Shown: positions 28,445-39,571, counted from the first letter of the stretch. The stretch: 64,000 bases of DNA from Desulfuromonadaceae bacterium (GCA_028683435.1 JAQUIG010000007.1:24078-88077), one strand, 5' to 3'. The notes: generated by a model from the sequence alone, not told the origin. Translations and numbers: made by a program.

Positions 28445-29707
28445 ATGCCATTTGAACTATTTATTGGCTTGCGGTATCTGAAAGCCAAACGCAAATCAAC
28501 CTTCATTTCGATTATCACATTCATCTCCACCGCCGGAGTTGCCCTCGGTGTCATGGCGCTGATCGTTGTACTGGCGGTCATGACCGGCTTTGAAAATGAC
28601 CTGAAGGAAAAAATTCTGGGCACGAATGCCCATATTATCGTCATCCGGAGCGGCGCACCGATGGATGATTATCGATCGGTGATGGAAAAACTGAAAGGAT
28701 TCAAGGGGGTGCAAGCAGCAACACCGTTTATCTATAATCAGGTCATGCTTTCATCCGGCAAGAATGTATCCGGAGTTGTACTGCGCGGAATAGATGTCGC
28801 CACCGACCGGCAGGTTACCCGCCTCAGCCGTTCGGTTGTCGAGGGGCGTATCGAAGGGCTTGATCCCAAAATGGGGCCGGGAGCAGACCCGACGCCCGGC
28901 TTGATGGTCGGCAAAGAGTTGGCCAAGCATCTCAACCTGTTTCTCGGTGACAAGGTAAATGTCATCTCGCCGATGGGCAATATTACCCCGCTCGGTATGA
29001 TGCCGCGCATGAAACCGTTCAGGATTACCGGAATTTTCAACACCGGCATGTTTGAATATGACTCGACTCTGGCCTATGTCAGCCTCGGCCAGGCCCAGCG
29101 TTTTTTTGATCTTGGTGATACCGTTACCGGCATACAGCTGAAAGTTGAGGATGTTTATCACACCGATGAACTGGCCCGCATTATCAACCGTGAAATGGGG
29201 GTAGACTTTTACGCACGCGACTGGATGCAGATGAACAAAAACATCCTCTTTGCACTGAAGACTGAAAAGGTCGTCATGTTCATCATCCTGACCCTCATCG
29301 TGCTGGTAGCCGCCTTTGGTATCGCTTCAACACTCTTCATGGTTGTAATGGAAAAAACCAGAGACATTGCCATTCTTAAATCGATGGGTGCTACCGCGAC
29401 CAGCATCATGAAAATTTTTGTGCTTGAGGGGTTGATTATCGGCGTCATTGGTACGCTCTTTGGCGTTGCTTCCGGGCTGCTGATCGCGCTCAACCTGGAA
29501 CCTGTCATCAGCGTTATTCAGAAAGTCACCGGGCAGAACTTCTTCAGCAAGGAGATTTACTACCTTGATCACTTCCCTTCGCTGGTAGTCCCATCCGATG
29601 TGATGCTTATTTCAGTCACGGCGGTACTGATCTCCTTTTTGGCCACGCTCTATCCGGCATGGCAGGCTTCAAGGATGCTTCCGGCAGAGGCGCTGCGTTA
29701 TGAATAA
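28445..29707 (+). CDS. lolC: Lipoprotein-releasing ABC transporter permease (LolC/LolE family)
   Basis: 420 residues with the MacB/FtsX-like topology: one membrane helix near the N-terminus (about 22-45, [19 protein letters not shown]), a large periplasmic domain (about 50-270), then three helices (about 275-300, 325-350 and 380-405). The start [17 protein letters not shown] is typical of LolC/E. With LolD it extracts outer-membrane lipoproteins from the inner membrane and hands them to LolA. There is only one permease gene, so the complex is probably a homodimer (LolF type). Overlaps lolD by 8 nt. Confidence 0.93.
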   Translation: MPFELFIGLRYLKAKRKSTFISIITFISTAGVALGVMALIVVLAVMTGFENDLKEKILGTNAHIIVIRSGAPMDDYRSVMEKLKGFKGVQAATPFIYNQVMLSSGKNVSGVVLRGIDVATDRQVTRLSRSVVEGRIEGLDPKMGPGADPTPGLMVGKELAKHLNLFLGDKVNVISPMGNITPLGMMPRMKPFRITGIFNTGMFEYDSTLAYVSLGQAQRFFDLGDTVTGIQLKVEDVYHTDELARIINREMGVDFYARDWMQMNKNILFALKTEKVVMFIILTLIVLVAAFGIASTLFMVVMEKTRDIAILKSMGATATSIMKIFVLEGLIIGVIGTLFGVASGLLIALNLEPVISVIQKVTGQNFFSKEIYYLDHFPSLVVPSDVMLISVTAVLISFLATLYPAWQASRMLPAEALRYE

Positions 29708-30380
29708 CCTGCTTGAGGTGCGCGGACTCTTTAAAACCTACGGCAGCAGTTCGAGCCAGATCGAAGTCCTCAGGGGCATTGACCTTGACCTGCAGGCCGG
29801 CACGACAACTGCGCTGATCGGAGCATCCGGCGCAGGCAAAAGCACCCTGCTGCACCTGCTGGGGGCGCTTGACCGCCCGACTTCCGGGACTGTCTGCTTT
29901 CGCGGCGAAAACATCTTTACCAAGAATGATCGCCAACTCGCGGCGTTCAGAAATCGCAGCATCGGCTTTGTATTTCAATTCCACCACCTTCTTCCGGAAT
30001 TCACGGCGCTTGAAAACGTCATGATGCCGGCTTTGATCAGTAGAATCCCACGCCCTGAAGCGCGTGAAGCTGCAGAGTCTCTGCTGGAGGATGTCGGGCT
30101 CGGACAGCGCATGACACACCGTCCGGGAGAGCTATCCGGCGGTGAGCAGCAACGGGTTGCCATCGCCAGGGCGCTCGCACTCGAACCTGAACTTTTGCTG
30201 GCTGATGAGCCGACCGGCAATCTTGATATGAAAACCAGCGACGGCATACATGCCATGTTGACTGAGCTGCAGACCAAAAAAAGGTTGACGCTGGTAATCG
30301 TTACGCACAACGAGCGCTTGGCAGCCGCCATGGGAACCACCATTCACCTGCTTGACGGCAGAGTGGAAAAAACTACATGA
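29700..30380 (+). CDS. lolD: Lipoprotein-releasing ABC transporter ATPase LolD
   Basis: 226 residues. ABC ATPase with Walker [11 protein letters not shown] loop [17 protein letters not shown], signature LSGGEQQRV, Walker [13 protein letters not shown] and switch His in VTHNERLAA. The [10 protein letters not shown] stretch is typical of LolD rather than other exporters. It overlaps the permease gene by 8 nt and bamA by 4 nt, so the three are translationally coupled and tie lipoprotein release to outer-membrane assembly. Confidence 0.95.
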   Translation: MNNLLEVRGLFKTYGSSSSQIEVLRGIDLDLQAGTTTALIGASGAGKSTLLHLLGALDRPTSGTVCFRGENIFTKNDRQLAAFRNRSIGFVFQFHHLLPEFTALENVMMPALISRIPRPEAREAAESLLEDVGLGQRMTHRPGELSGGEQQRVAIARALALEPELLLADEPTGNLDMKTSDGIHAMLTELQTKKRLTLVIVTHNERLAAAMGTTIHLLDGRVEKTT

Positions 30381-32701
30381 TATCCGGGGGAAGCGTGCCC
30401 AGTTACAACAGAATTGTTTCAGCCATACTGTTAGCTTTGTTAAGCGGTTCGACGTTCGCCTACGCTGAAGGCGAGAAACTGGTAGAAATCCGGGTTCAGG
30501 GGAACCGACGCATTGAGTCGGCGGTAATTCTGAACGTCATCAAGACCCACACCGGGGACACCCTCGACAGCGACAAAACCGATGCGGATATAAAGGCGAT
30601 CTACAAGCTGGGTCATTTTCAGGATGTCCAGGTCTTGAAAGAAGAGTCTGACAAAGGGGTCGTGCTGGTCTACTCCGTACAGGAGAAGGCGATTGTTCGC
30701 GAGATCAAGTTCGAGGGTAACAAGGAGATTACGACGGAGAAACTGAAAGAAGCTCTCGAATTGCGGCAGAATTCTGTTTTTTCAGCAAAAAATCTGGACA
30801 AGAGCGTGGCCAAGATCAAGAAGATGTACGGAGACGAAGGATATTATCTGGCAGATGTGCAGACTCAGATAAAGAAGAACTCGCCAAGCGATCTGACGGT
30901 GACTGTCAAGATTGCTGAAGGAGAGAAAATCCTGATAAAAGAGATTCGACTTGACGGTAACAAAGCATTCAGCGACCGTAAACTCAAGGGGGTCATAGAA
31001 ACCAAAGAGAAATGGTTCCTCTCCTGGCTGACCGGCGCCGGTACCTACAAGGAAGAGGTCCTCAAAAATGATGCCCTACTGATTTCCGACCATTACCTCA
31101 ACAACGGCTACATCAATATCAAGGTCGGCGAGCCGGACGTAAAACTGAATGAAACCAAAACCGCTCTGGATGTTTCCATCGGCATCACCGAAGGCGAACA
31201 ATACCGGATCGGAGCAATCGGCTTCAAGGGGGATCTGCTTGATCCGGCCTCTGATCTGCAGAAAAAGCTGAAGAGCGCACCTGGCGAGATCTTTAACCGT
31301 TCCATCCTGCGTGGTGATATCGGCATTCTAACTGATCTTTACGGCGACAAGGGGTATGCCTTTGCAACGATCAACCCACAGACGAGCCTGGATAATGAAA
31401 AGAAGACCGTAGACATGACCTTTGACATCGAAAAGGGTGAACTGGTGTCAATCGAACGAATCAATATAACCGGCAATCCAAAAACCCGAGACAAGGTTGT
31501 CCGCCGTGAAATGCGCGTTACTGAAATGGGTCTGTACAGTGCCACCGGGCTGAAGAGAAGTAAGCAGAACCTGATGAACCTTGGCTTCTTCGAGGAAGCA
31601 AACATCGCTACCGCTAAAGGGAGTGCCATCAATAAACTGAATATAAATGTCGACGTCAAAGAGAAACCGACCGGCACCTTCAGTATCGGCGGGGGCTACA
31701 GCTCTCTGGACGGCATTATCGGTCAGGGTTCAGTTCAGCAGGCCAACTTCCTCGGTTTGGGGCTGAAGGCCAACCTTTCCGCATCTATCGGCGGATCATC
31801 ACAGACGTACGCTCTGGGGCTGACCGACCCCTACTTTATGGACAGCAAATGGACGCTTGGGGGTGACCTTTACCGTTCCGAGCGCGATTACACCGACTAT
31901 GTCCGGCGCCTCAGTGGCGGAGACATCAAAGCCGGATATCCGATCAGCGACACTGTCGGCACTTTTTTGATGTATAAGTACGAAATCAAGGATATTTTTA
32001 CCCCGAGTGCCGCATATCTGACGCTCCACGACACGGTAGGCAACGACACCTATCCGCTCGGGACGACCACCACCAGTTCCATATACAGCAGCATCACCCA
32101 CAACAACACCGACTACCGGCTTGACCCCTCGACCGGCCTGATCAACTCGTTTTCGATTGAGTACGCCGGCCTGGGCGGGGATAATAAATTTGCCCGGGCT
32201 ATCACGGATCACACATACTTTCACCCGCTTTATAAAAAATTGATCGCTTCAACCAAATTGACGCTGGGTTATATCGGAGAAGTCGGACAAACAGTCCCGA
32301 TCGACGAAAAATTTTATCTGGGCGGGATTTATTCCCTGCGTGGCTATAAATCCCGTTCGGTCTCCCCTACAAATACCCTGCTTGTAAAAGACAATTATGG
32401 CAACCAGACAAACCAGGAACTATACCTTGGCGGCAGCAAGGAAGTCTTCGGTAATGTGGAACTCACCTTCCCGCTGCTCCCCGAAGCCGGCCTCAAAGGA
32501 GTCGTGTTTTTCGACTACGGCAACTCTTTTAATGACAATTCGGCAGTATTCGATACCATGCTGATGAGCTATGGTGGTGGGATTCGCTGGGCTTCCCCCA
32601 TCGGTCCGCTCCGCCTGGAATACGGCATACCGATCAACCCGCGAAAAGAACTCGACAGCACAAGCGGCCGACTCGAGTTTTCTATCGGGACCATGTTTTA
32701 A
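30377..32701 (+). CDS. bamA: Outer-membrane protein assembly factor BamA
   Basis: 774 residues. A signal peptide (about 1-31, ending FAYAEG) precedes five POTRA domains (about 33-410, for example [15 protein letters not shown] and [17 protein letters not shown]) and a 16-stranded beta-barrel (about 425-774). The barrel has the conserved loop-6 motif region [14 protein letters not shown] (the VRGF/Y-type motif) and ends in FSIGTMF with the aromatic C-terminus needed for outer-membrane insertion. It folds other barrels into the outer membrane. It overlaps lolD by 4 nt; skp follows. Confidence 0.95.
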   Translation: MISGGSVPSYNRIVSAILLALLSGSTFAYAEGEKLVEIRVQGNRRIESAVILNVIKTHTGDTLDSDKTDADIKAIYKLGHFQDVQVLKEESDKGVVLVYSVQEKAIVREIKFEGNKEITTEKLKEALELRQNSVFSAKNLDKSVAKIKKMYGDEGYYLADVQTQIKKNSPSDLTVTVKIAEGEKILIKEIRLDGNKAFSDRKLKGVIETKEKWFLSWLTGAGTYKEEVLKNDALLISDHYLNNGYINIKVGEPDVKLNETKTALDVSIGITEGEQYRIGAIGFKGDLLDPASDLQKKLKSAPGEIFNRSILRGDIGILTDLYGDKGYAFATINPQTSLDNEKKTVDMTFDIEKGELVSIERINITGNPKTRDKVVRREMRVTEMGLYSATGLKRSKQNLMNLGFFEEANIATAKGSAINKLNINVDVKEKPTGTFSIGGGYSSLDGIIGQGSVQQANFLGLGLKANLSASIGGSSQTYALGLTDPYFMDSKWTLGGDLYRSERDYTDYVRRLSGGDIKAGYPISDTVGTFLMYKYEIKDIFTPSAAYLTLHDTVGNDTYPLGTTTTSSIYSSITHNNTDYRLDPSTGLINSFSIEYAGLGGDNKFARAITDHTYFHPLYKKLIASTKLTLGYIGEVGQTVPIDEKFYLGGIYSLRGYKSRSVSPTNTLLVKDNYGNQTNQELYLGGSKEVFGNVELTFPLLPEAGLKGVVFFDYGNSFNDNSAVFDTMLMSYGGGIRWASPIGPLRLEYGIPINPRKELDSTSGRLEFSIGTMF

Positions 32702-32703
32702 GC

Positions 32704-32777
32704 AACCCCTCCAAACCTCCCCTTATCAAGGGAAGCTTAAAAGCTTCTCCCTTGACAAGGGGGGATTGAGTGGGGTT
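32704..32777. repeat. 74-bp imperfect inverted repeat between bamA and skp
   Basis: Left arm AACCCCTCCAAACC...AAGCTT and right arm AAGCTT...GATTGAGTGGGGTT pair along nearly their whole length around a 2-4 nt loop; the central CCCTTRTCAAGGG units are themselves palindromic. Such C/G-rich long hairpins recur between genes in Geobacter-type genomes. It could act as a transcript processing or attenuation site, or be a REP/MITE-like element. A short related hairpin lies at 34864-34885. Confidence 0.7.
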
Positions 32778-32833
32778 AGATTTTAATCCATTTTTAAGGG
32801 CGCGACCGCCCACACCATTTAAAGGAGATATTC

Positions 32834-33349
32834 ATGAAACGCATTATTCTGGCAGGTATCGTAGCAGCGTGCATTGCGTCAACGTCTGTTTTTGCCGCTG
32901 ACCTTAAACTTGGCTATATCGACATGCAGCGTGCACTGAACGGTTCGGACGCGGGGAAAGAAGCCAAGGAGCAGCTGGCCACCAGGGTCAAGAAGTATCA
33001 GGACGAGATCAACAAAAAACAGGACGACCTTAAAAAACTGAAAGACGAACTTGAAAAACAGGGAATGCTGCTCTCCGATGCAACTCGCGCGGCCAAAGAG
33101 AAGGAGTATCAGAACAAGCTGAAGGATTTTCAACGCTTCACCAAGGATGCTCAGGATGAACTGCAGGGGAAAGATGAAGAGCTGACCCGCAAGATTCTGG
33201 AAGGGATGGAAAAGGTTATTCAGGATTTCGGGAAGAAGAAAGGGTACACCTTCATCTTTGTGAAAAACGAGAGTATGTTATTCGCCGACGAAAAGGCCGA
33301 TCTGACCGAAGAAGTGCTGAAACTGTTCAATTCCAGCAGAAAGAAGTAG
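32834..33349 (+). CDS. skp: Periplasmic chaperone Skp/OmpH family
   Basis: 171 residues. Cleavable signal peptide ([21 protein letters not shown], then [14 protein letters not shown]). The mature protein begins with the OmpH core strand and continues as two long Lys/Glu-rich helices (about 50-130) that form the tentacle arms of the trimeric chaperone, then returns to the core ([20 protein letters not shown]). It holds unfolded outer-membrane proteins on the way to BamA, encoded just upstream. AAAGGAGATATTC precedes the start. Confidence 0.92.
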   Translation: MKRIILAGIVAACIASTSVFAADLKLGYIDMQRALNGSDAGKEAKEQLATRVKKYQDEINKKQDDLKKLKDELEKQGMLLSDATRAAKEKEYQNKLKDFQRFTKDAQDELQGKDEELTRKILEGMEKVIQDFGKKKGYTFIFVKNESMLFADEKADLTEEVLKLFNSSRKK

Positions 33350-33353
33350 CACT

Positions 33354-34406
33354 ATGACACAGACACAAACAGTGGCAGAGCTTGCTGATTACCTTGGCGG
33401 CATTGTACGAGGCAACGGGGCTGTACTGATTTCCGGACTGGGGGCCCTCGAGACCGCCGGTCCTGAAGCGATAACCTTTCTCGCAAATCCGAAATACGCT
33501 TCCAAAGTCGCAGAAACATCCGCTGGCGCTGTTCTTATGGCACCAGGCGGTGAGCGTTATGGCCGTACCGCCATTGAAGTCGCCAACCCGTACCTCGCGT
33601 TTGCCAAGCTGTTGACGCTGTTCTACACGGCGCCCTACCAGCCGGCAGGTGTGCTTCCGGAGGCGATCGTCAGCGATACGGCAACTATTGGTGAGGGAGC
33701 CAGTGTTTATCCGGGAGCCTGCATCGGCAGAAATGTTGTCGTCGGCTGCCGCACAACCGTACATTCCGGTGCGGTGCTCTATGACAACGTTGTCATCGGC
33801 GACGACTGTACCATCCACGCCAACGCCGTTGTCCGTGAACGCTGCCGGATCGGGAGCCGCTGCATCATTCAACCGGGGGCCGTGATCGGTTCTGACGGAT
33901 TCGGCTACGCACCCGACGGGAACCGCTACTACCGCATTCCGCAGATCGGCATTGTCGTTTTGGAGGACGATGTTGAAATCGGGGCTAACAGCTGTATAGA
34001 CCGGGCCGCTATCGAGATAACGAAGATCGCCCGCGGCACCAAGCTGGACAATCTGGTACAGATTGCCCACAACTGCCAGATCGGTGAAGACTGCATGATC
34101 GTGTCTCAGGTCGGCATTTCAGGGAGCGCCAAAATCGGAAACCACGTCACGCTGGCCGGTCAGGTCGGCGTTGCCGGCCATCTCTCTATCGGTGATAATG
34201 TGCTGGTCGGCGCCCAGTCCGGCGTACCGAGTTCGCTGCCGGCCAACGGCGCCTACAGCGGTTCCCCGGTCATGCCGCACCGGGAATGGCTGAAATCTGC
34301 CATGGTCGTACCCCGTTTGCCGGAATTAAAGAAAACTGTTAAGGCACTTGAGAAGCGGATTGCAGAGCTTGAAACAAAATTTAATCAGAATAGTCAGGAG
34401 AGTTAA
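33354..34406 (+). CDS. lpxD: UDP-3-O-(3-hydroxyacyl)glucosamine N-acyltransferase LpxD
   Basis: 350 residues, third step of lipid A synthesis. The N-terminal uridine-binding domain (about 1-100, [11 protein letters not shown]) is followed by a left-handed beta-helix of hexapeptide repeats (about 105-310). The catalytic His lies in [12 protein letters not shown], and [15 protein letters not shown] fits the acyl-carrier-protein contact region. A C-terminal helix ([15 protein letters not shown]) forms the trimer coiled coil. It starts 4 nt after skp. Confidence 0.96.
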   Translation: MTQTQTVAELADYLGGIVRGNGAVLISGLGALETAGPEAITFLANPKYASKVAETSAGAVLMAPGGERYGRTAIEVANPYLAFAKLLTLFYTAPYQPAGVLPEAIVSDTATIGEGASVYPGACIGRNVVVGCRTTVHSGAVLYDNVVIGDDCTIHANAVVRERCRIGSRCIIQPGAVIGSDGFGYAPDGNRYYRIPQIGIVVLEDDVEIGANSCIDRAAIEITKIARGTKLDNLVQIAHNCQIGEDCMIVSQVGISGSAKIGNHVTLAGQVGVAGHLSIGDNVLVGAQSGVPSSLPANGAYSGSPVMPHREWLKSAMVVPRLPELKKTVKALEKRIAELETKFNQNSQES

Positions 34407-34407
34407 T

Positions 34408-34854
34408 ATGCATCTGGATATCAACGAAATCATGAGAATCCTGCCGCATCGTTACCCATTTCTGATGGTTGACCGGATTATTGAAGGGGAGCATGGGAAA
34501 CGCTGCGTTGGGATAAAAAATGTTACGGTCAACGAACCATTTTTCCAAGGGCATTTCCCCGGGCACCCGGTAATGCCGGGGGTACTGATCATCGAAGCCA
34601 TGGCCCAGGTGGCTGGCATCATGGCCTATCTGGCTTCAGACGAAGCAGTGCGAAACAAGGTCACCTACTTTATGGCCATCGACAATGCCCGCTTCCGTAA
34701 GCCGGTATCTCCCGGAGATCAGCTGCGCATTGAGGTCACGACGACGATGAACCGTCGAGGAATCTGGGGGATATCCGGCAAGGCATTTGTCGGCGATGTT
34801 CTGGTAACCGAGGCCGATCTTAAGGCAACGTTTGCAGACTCACCTAAGCCCTAA
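34408..34854 (+). CDS. fabZ: 3-hydroxyacyl-[ACP] dehydratase FabZ
   Basis: 148 residues from the ATG at 34408 (CAGGAGAG upstream, 1 nt after the lpxD stop). Single hot-dog fold with catalytic His in [12 protein letters not shown] and Glu in [11 protein letters not shown]; the [10 protein letters not shown] loop is exact. It dehydrates 3-hydroxyacyl-ACP in fatty acid synthesis and competes with LpxA/LpxD for the same substrate, which explains its place in the lipid A operon. Cytoplasmic, probably hexameric. Confidence 0.97.
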   Translation: MHLDINEIMRILPHRYPFLMVDRIIEGEHGKRCVGIKNVTVNEPFFQGHFPGHPVMPGVLIIEAMAQVAGIMAYLASDEAVRNKVTYFMAIDNARFRKPVSPGDQLRIEVTTTMNRRGIWGISGKAFVGDVLVTEADLKATFADSPKP

Positions 34855-34863
34855 AAACCACGA

Positions 34864-34885
34864 TCCCCCATGTTCACAAGGGGGA
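34864..34885. repeat. Short hairpin between fabZ and lpxA
   Basis: TCCCCC (34864-34869) pairs with GGGGGA (34880-34885) across a 10-nt loop containing TTCACAAG. The layout recalls the C-run/TCAAG/G-run core of the longer repeat at 32704-32777 and may be a truncated relative. Confidence 0.5.
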
Positions 34886-34902
34886 CTTACCGGAGAAATA
34901 TC

Positions 34903-35685
34903 ATGATTCACCCGACTGCGATAATCGATTCGACAGCCAACCTGGCTGCAGAAGTGGAAATAGGGCCATACGCCATCATCGGGAAACATGTCACAATCGG
35001 TACCGGCACGTCGATTGGCGCTCACACTGTCATCGGCGACTGGACTGAAATAGGAGAGAATAACCAGATTTATCATCTCGCCTCGGTCGGCCCCGCCTCA
35101 CAGGATTTGAAATATCAGGGCGAAGAATGTTGGACACGTATCGGCAACAATAATATGATTCGCGAATTTGCTACAATCCACCGTGGTACCGTGACCGGTA
35201 TCGGTGAAACTGTTATCGGCAATGGCAACCTTTTTATGGCCTATTCGCATGTTGCCCACGATTGTGTCATCGGAAATGGAATAGTCATGGCAAATGCGGC
35301 CACCCTGGCTGGACACGTCACCATTGAAGACGATGTCATCATCGGTGGTCTCGTTGCTGTTCACCAGTTTGTCGCCATCGGCAGAAATGCCATGATTGGC
35401 GGCGGTACGATGGTTTCCCTGGATATACCTCCCTATATGATTGCGACCTCCGGACGAATTCGCGATACTAAGTTGCGTGGCCTTAACCTGATAGGTCTCA
35501 AGCGGCACGGATTTTCCGATGAGACAATCAAAAAACTGAAAACAAGCTACAAAACCCTTTTCATGGCTGACTTGAAGCTGCCCGATGCTATTGCTCGAGT
35601 CAGATCTGAAATTCAGGATTGCCCCGAAGTCGATTACCTGCTGGCCTTTATTGAACGTTCGCAAAGGGGTATCAGCCGAGGATGA
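34903..35685 (+). CDS. lpxA: Acyl-ACP:UDP-N-acetylglucosamine O-acyltransferase LpxA
   Basis: 260 residues from the ATG at 34903 (CCGGAGAAA upstream), beginning MIHPTAIIDSTANL as the family does; an in-frame ATG at 34870 adds residues that overlap the hairpin. Left-handed beta-helix (about 1-190) with catalytic His in MAYSHVAHDC and the substrate loop GPASQDLKYQGE, then a helical C-terminal domain (about 195-260). First step of lipid A synthesis, making UDP-3-O-acyl-GlcNAc. Overlaps lpxB by 4 nt. Confidence 0.97.
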   Translation: MIHPTAIIDSTANLAAEVEIGPYAIIGKHVTIGTGTSIGAHTVIGDWTEIGENNQIYHLASVGPASQDLKYQGEECWTRIGNNNMIREFATIHRGTVTGIGETVIGNGNLFMAYSHVAHDCVIGNGIVMANAATLAGHVTIEDDVIIGGLVAVHQFVAIGRNAMIGGGTMVSLDIPPYMIATSGRIRDTKLRGLNLIGLKRHGFSDETIKKLKTSYKTLFMADLKLPDAIARVRSEIQDCPEVDYLLAFIERSQRGISRG

Positions 35686-36890
35686 TGCCAACTTCCGCTG
35701 GGTCTGACTCAACAGTTACTCCTTTCAGCAGGCGTGTCATGATCGTCGCCGGGGAAGCCTCCGGCGACCTCTATGGAGCAGATCTAGTGCAGAAGGCACT
35801 TCTGATCAACCCCGAGCTCCATTTCTTCGGCATCGGCGGTTCCCGGATGCGCGAGGCAGGCGTTGAGACCCTGGTGGATTCGGCCGACATGGCTGTGATG
35901 GGTCTGGTCGAAGTGTTCAAACATTTTGGCGTCATATCTTCCGCATTTTTAAAACTCAGAAACATCCTGCGGCAAAACCCTCCTGAGTTGTTAATTCTGA
36001 TCGACTACCCCGGCTTTAACATCCGTTTGGCAAAAACGGCAAAAAAAGCCGGAGTAAAAGTTCTGTACTATATCAGCCCCAAGGTGTGGGCCTGGAAAGC
36101 CGGCCGAATCAAGAGTATCGCCGCCGCAGTCAGCCGGATGGCGGTCATCTTTCCATTTGAACTCCCCCTGTATGAAAAGGAAGGGGTACCGGTGACCTTT
36201 GTCGGCCATCCCATGCTCGATCTGGTGAATGTGACCATGAGCCGGGACGAAGCAGCCGCAAGTTTTGGCCTGGATCCATCCAGAAAGATCATCGGGCTCT
36301 TTCCAGGCAGCCGCAGAAGCGAGATTGAGCGCATCCTGCCCGCCATCATTGCTGCCGCAGAATTGCTGCAGAAACGTTTTCCGGATATTCAGTTTGTTCT
36401 TCCGTTGGCGTCAACGCTGAACGTAGACGATATTCTTCCCGTTCTGAAACGAAGCGGCATAACAGCAATTATAACCCGACAAAGGACACATGACCTGATC
36501 AGGGCATGTGACGCCATAATATCGGTATCCGGCACAGTCACGCTGGAGATAGCCCTGATAGGCACACCGATGGTGATCATCTACAAACTAGCCCCGCTTA
36601 CCTACCAGGTTGCCAGACGGGTGGTAAAGATCAAACATATCGGACTATGCAACATCGTCGCTGGCAGGAGCATAGTCAAAGAGCTGATACAGGAGCAGGC
36701 CAATCCTGAAGCGATCGCCGCCGAGATCACGACGATTGTTACGGATTCAGCCTACTGTACGACAATGACTGCAGAGCTGGCAACCATCCGGGAAAAACTC
36801 GGCGGCGGCGGTGCCGCGGCCAGGACGGCCTACCTGGCGCTTGATATCATCAACAGGAGCAGAACGAGGACAGGATCATTTAATGAGTAA
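35682..36890 (+). CDS. lpxB: Lipid-A-disaccharide synthase LpxB
   Basis: 402 residues from the ATG at 35682, overlapping lpxA by 4 nt. A start at 35739 (MIVAGEASGDLYG) would match the shorter common family N-terminus; the first 19 residues look unconserved. GT19 glycosyltransferase: GEASGDLYGADL near the N-terminus, VMGLVEVFKHF, and LFPGSRRSEIER opening the nucleotide-binding half. It joins UDP-diacylglucosamine and lipid X to form the disaccharide. The lipid X-forming hydrolase (LpxH or LpxI) is not in this window. Confidence 0.95.
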   Translation: MMPTSAGSDSTVTPFSRRVMIVAGEASGDLYGADLVQKALLINPELHFFGIGGSRMREAGVETLVDSADMAVMGLVEVFKHFGVISSAFLKLRNILRQNPPELLILIDYPGFNIRLAKTAKKAGVKVLYYISPKVWAWKAGRIKSIAAAVSRMAVIFPFELPLYEKEGVPVTFVGHPMLDLVNVTMSRDEAAASFGLDPSRKIIGLFPGSRRSEIERILPAIIAAAELLQKRFPDIQFVLPLASTLNVDDILPVLKRSGITAIITRQRTHDLIRACDAIISVSGTVTLEIALIGTPMVIIYKLAPLTYQVARRVVKIKHIGLCNIVAGRSIVKELIQEQANPEAIAAEITTIVTDSAYCTTMTAELATIREKLGGGGAAARTAYLALDIINRSRTRTGSFNE

Positions 36891-38637
36891 GAGTATCTTT
36901 GGGCGTATCGTTCACTACAGCAAACCATACTGGGGCAGAATTGCCATATCCACACTGGCTTCCATTGCCGTTGGCACCATGGATGGCGGTTTTGCCTACC
37001 TGGTGGAACCGCTGCTGAGAAAAACCTTCGCCACCAACGACAAGACCATATTCACCCTCCTGCCGTTCGGCGTTGTGCTTATCTTTGCCGTCAGGGCACT
37101 CAGCCGTTTTCTTAATGATTATTTCATCCGGACCGCCGGTGAACTGGCGGTGCAGGATATCCGCAATGATCTTTACCGGAACAGCATGCACCTGGGCCTT
37201 CGCTTCTACCACAAGCACCCAACCGGATCACTCATGTCGCGCGTTCTCTCTGACGTTGCAGTGATGCAGAACGGGATTGCCAACGTGGTCACCAGCATCT
37301 GCCGGGACGGCTTTTCCGCTATCTCGCTGCTGGTGGTGATTTTCTACCGCAGTTGGGAGCTGGCACTGATCACCTTTGTCGTCATTCCGCTGACGGTGTT
37401 TTCGGCGCAGAAGATCGGCAAGCATATCAAGCGCCTTTCCGGGAAGAGCCAGGAAAAGATTGGCGACGTTGCAGCGATCCTGCAAGAGACCTATACCGGC
37501 ATCAAGGTAGTCAAGGCCTTCGGGCTTGAGGAGTGGGTGGTCCAGCGCTTTCGTGCCGCAACCACAACCTATTACAGTTTCATCCGCAAGGCCATAAAAT
37601 ACAACAGCATTTCGGCGCCAATCAGCGAGATGATAACCTCTATCGGCATTGCCGGGGTTATTTGGGTCGGCGGCAGCATGGTCATGCGCGGCGAGATCAC
37701 TTCAGCGGAGTTTTTCTCGTTTCTGACCGCCATGGTGCTTGTCTATAAGCCGGTCAAAAGCCTGAACAACTCGTATAACATTATCCAGACTTCTATCGGT
37801 GCCGCCGCCCGTGTTTTTGAAATCATCGACGAGAAGCCGGAGATTGCCGACACGGAGAATGTTGTTTCAGTTGAACGAGCCACAGGTGAAGTTGAATTTC
37901 TGGATGTCTCCTTTGCCTATGACGGGGAGATGGTGCTGAATCATATCAACCTCTACGCCCGTCATGGTGAAATCATCGCCCTCGTCGGCCCGTCGGGTGG
38001 AGGAAAGTCAACCCTGGTTTCGTTGATCCCGCGCTTTTATGATGTTACGAGCGGCTCTGTCATGGTTGACGGCATCGATATCCGCTCAATCCGCATGGCA
38101 GACCTGATGCGGCAAGTAGCACTGGTGGATCAGGAAACCATGCTTTTTAACGATACTATTGCCAATAATATCCGCTACGGCAATTTTTCAGCATCTGATG
38201 TCGAGGTTGAAGCTGCTGCCCGTGCCGCCTTTGCCCATGATTTCATCATGGAGATGCCTGACGGATACTCCACCAACATCGGCGATCGCGGCGCGCGTCT
38301 GTCGGGTGGCCAACGCCAGCGGATCTGCATTGCCCGTGCCCTGGTCAAGGATGCGCCGATTCTGATCATGGACGAAGCCACCAGCGCTCTGGATACCGAA
38401 AGCGAGCAGATGGTGCAAAAGGCGCTCGATAATCTGATGGCCAACCGGACCACATTTGTGATCGCCCACCGCCTCTCCACCGTGCTGCATGCCGACAAGA
38501 TTCTTGTCCTCGAAGACGGCCGGATCGTTGAAAGCGGATCACATGACGAGCTGCTGAGTAACGGCGGGCTCTACAAACGATTGTACTCTCTGCAGTTCAG
38601 CGACCGTGATCCTATCGTAGTCACCAGCGCGCCATGA
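36883..38637 (+). CDS. msbA: Lipid A export ATP-binding/permease MsbA
   Basis: 584 residues from the ATG at 36883, overlapping the lpxB end by 8 nt, with GAGGACAGG upstream. Half-transporter: six membrane helices in about 1-310, then an ABC domain (about 340-575) with Walker A GPSGGGKST, signature LSGGQRQRI, Walker B ILIMDEATSALD and switch His in IAHRLSTV. It flips lipid A-core from the inner to the outer leaflet of the inner membrane. Position between lpxB and the acyltransferase, waaA and lpxK genes supports MsbA over a drug exporter. Confidence 0.95.
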   Translation: MSKSIFGRIVHYSKPYWGRIAISTLASIAVGTMDGGFAYLVEPLLRKTFATNDKTIFTLLPFGVVLIFAVRALSRFLNDYFIRTAGELAVQDIRNDLYRNSMHLGLRFYHKHPTGSLMSRVLSDVAVMQNGIANVVTSICRDGFSAISLLVVIFYRSWELALITFVVIPLTVFSAQKIGKHIKRLSGKSQEKIGDVAAILQETYTGIKVVKAFGLEEWVVQRFRAATTTYYSFIRKAIKYNSISAPISEMITSIGIAGVIWVGGSMVMRGEITSAEFFSFLTAMVLVYKPVKSLNNSYNIIQTSIGAAARVFEIIDEKPEIADTENVVSVERATGEVEFLDVSFAYDGEMVLNHINLYARHGEIIALVGPSGGGKSTLVSLIPRFYDVTSGSVMVDGIDIRSIRMADLMRQVALVDQETMLFNDTIANNIRYGNFSASDVEVEAAARAAFAHDFIMEMPDGYSTNIGDRGARLSGGQRQRICIARALVKDAPILIMDEATSALDTESEQMVQKALDNLMANRTTFVIAHRLSTVLHADKILVLEDGRIVESGSHDELLSNGGLYKRLYSLQFSDRDPIVVTSAP

Positions 38638-39569
38638 AACGGATTATCTGGGCCATCCAGGCGACTCTCTTCTATCTCTTCACCCTGCTTGTAGCGGCTC
38701 TCCCCCGTTCTCAAACGATCCGTATCGGCAAAAAGACCGGAATTTTTCTGTTTAATATTCTCCACCGGCGCAGGTCAATTGCGATCGACAATATCCGTCA
38801 GGCGCTCCCCTTCATGAAACGCCACCCATCATGGAGCGGCGAATTTGAAACGGCAGAAGAGGTCGCCCTGGCAACATTCAAGAACCTGGGTATCTCTATC
38901 GTTGAGGTGTGCCGATTGTATCATGGCAAAGGCGATGAACTGATCGATTCGATGGAAGTAAATGGTCTTGAGAATTTTCAACGCGCCAAAGAAACGGGCA
39001 ATGGCGTGCTCTGCGTAAGCGGCCATTGCGGCAACTGGGAGCTTATATCACTATCTTTCAAAAAGCATCTTGATGAGAATGTATGGGCAATTGCCCGAAA
39101 ACAAAACAATCCATACCTAAATTCAATTATTGAGAAGATGAGGATGGGTTACGGCAATAAGGTGATTTACAGCAAAGCCGCCTTGCGACCGATACTTAGC
39201 GTCATAAAAAACAAAGGAGTGATCGGCATGCTGGTCGATCAGGCCGTATTTGAAGATAACGGCGCCCTGATAGAATTTCTCGGCAGAAAAGCCTGGGCAA
39301 ACAAGGCCCCCGTTGTCATTGCGCAGAAAACCGGAGTGCCGGTTATCCCTGTTTTTGGCTACCGTAAAAATGGCCGTCATATTCTGACGTTCCACCCAGA
39401 GTTCACTCTTGGCAGCGACCGTTCCGAAGAGGGAGTCAGGAAGGATATTCAGGCGCTGGCAGGATATCTGGAAGAATTTATCTGCGCCCATCCGGCAGAG
39501 TGGTACTGGGTGCATCGACGCTGGAAGCGGGCCGGGGAGCAGACTGCGGCGTTCATACCATCAGCATAG
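38634..39569 (+). CDS. lpxL: Lipid A biosynthesis late acyltransferase (LpxL/HtrB family)
   Basis: 311 residues. One N-terminal membrane helix (about 8-25) then the LPLAT fold with the acyl-transfer motif SGHCGNWEL (H-x4-E) near residue 129 and LVDQAVFEDNG near 202. It adds a secondary acyl chain to Kdo-lipid A or lipid A on the inner leaflet. It overlaps msbA by 4 nt, with waaA 2 nt downstream. Whether it is LpxL or LpxM in specificity cannot be read from sequence; a single copy is visible here. Confidence 0.9.
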   Translation: MKRIIWAIQATLFYLFTLLVAALPRSQTIRIGKKTGIFLFNILHRRRSIAIDNIRQALPFMKRHPSWSGEFETAEEVALATFKNLGISIVEVCRLYHGKGDELIDSMEVNGLENFQRAKETGNGVLCVSGHCGNWELISLSFKKHLDENVWAIARKQNNPYLNSIIEKMRMGYGNKVIYSKAALRPILSVIKNKGVIGMLVDQAVFEDNGALIEFLGRKAWANKAPVVIAQKTGVPVIPVFGYRKNGRHILTFHPEFTLGSDRSEEGVRKDIQALAGYLEEFICAHPAEWYWVHRRWKRAGEQTAAFIPSA

Positions 39570-39571
39570 CC

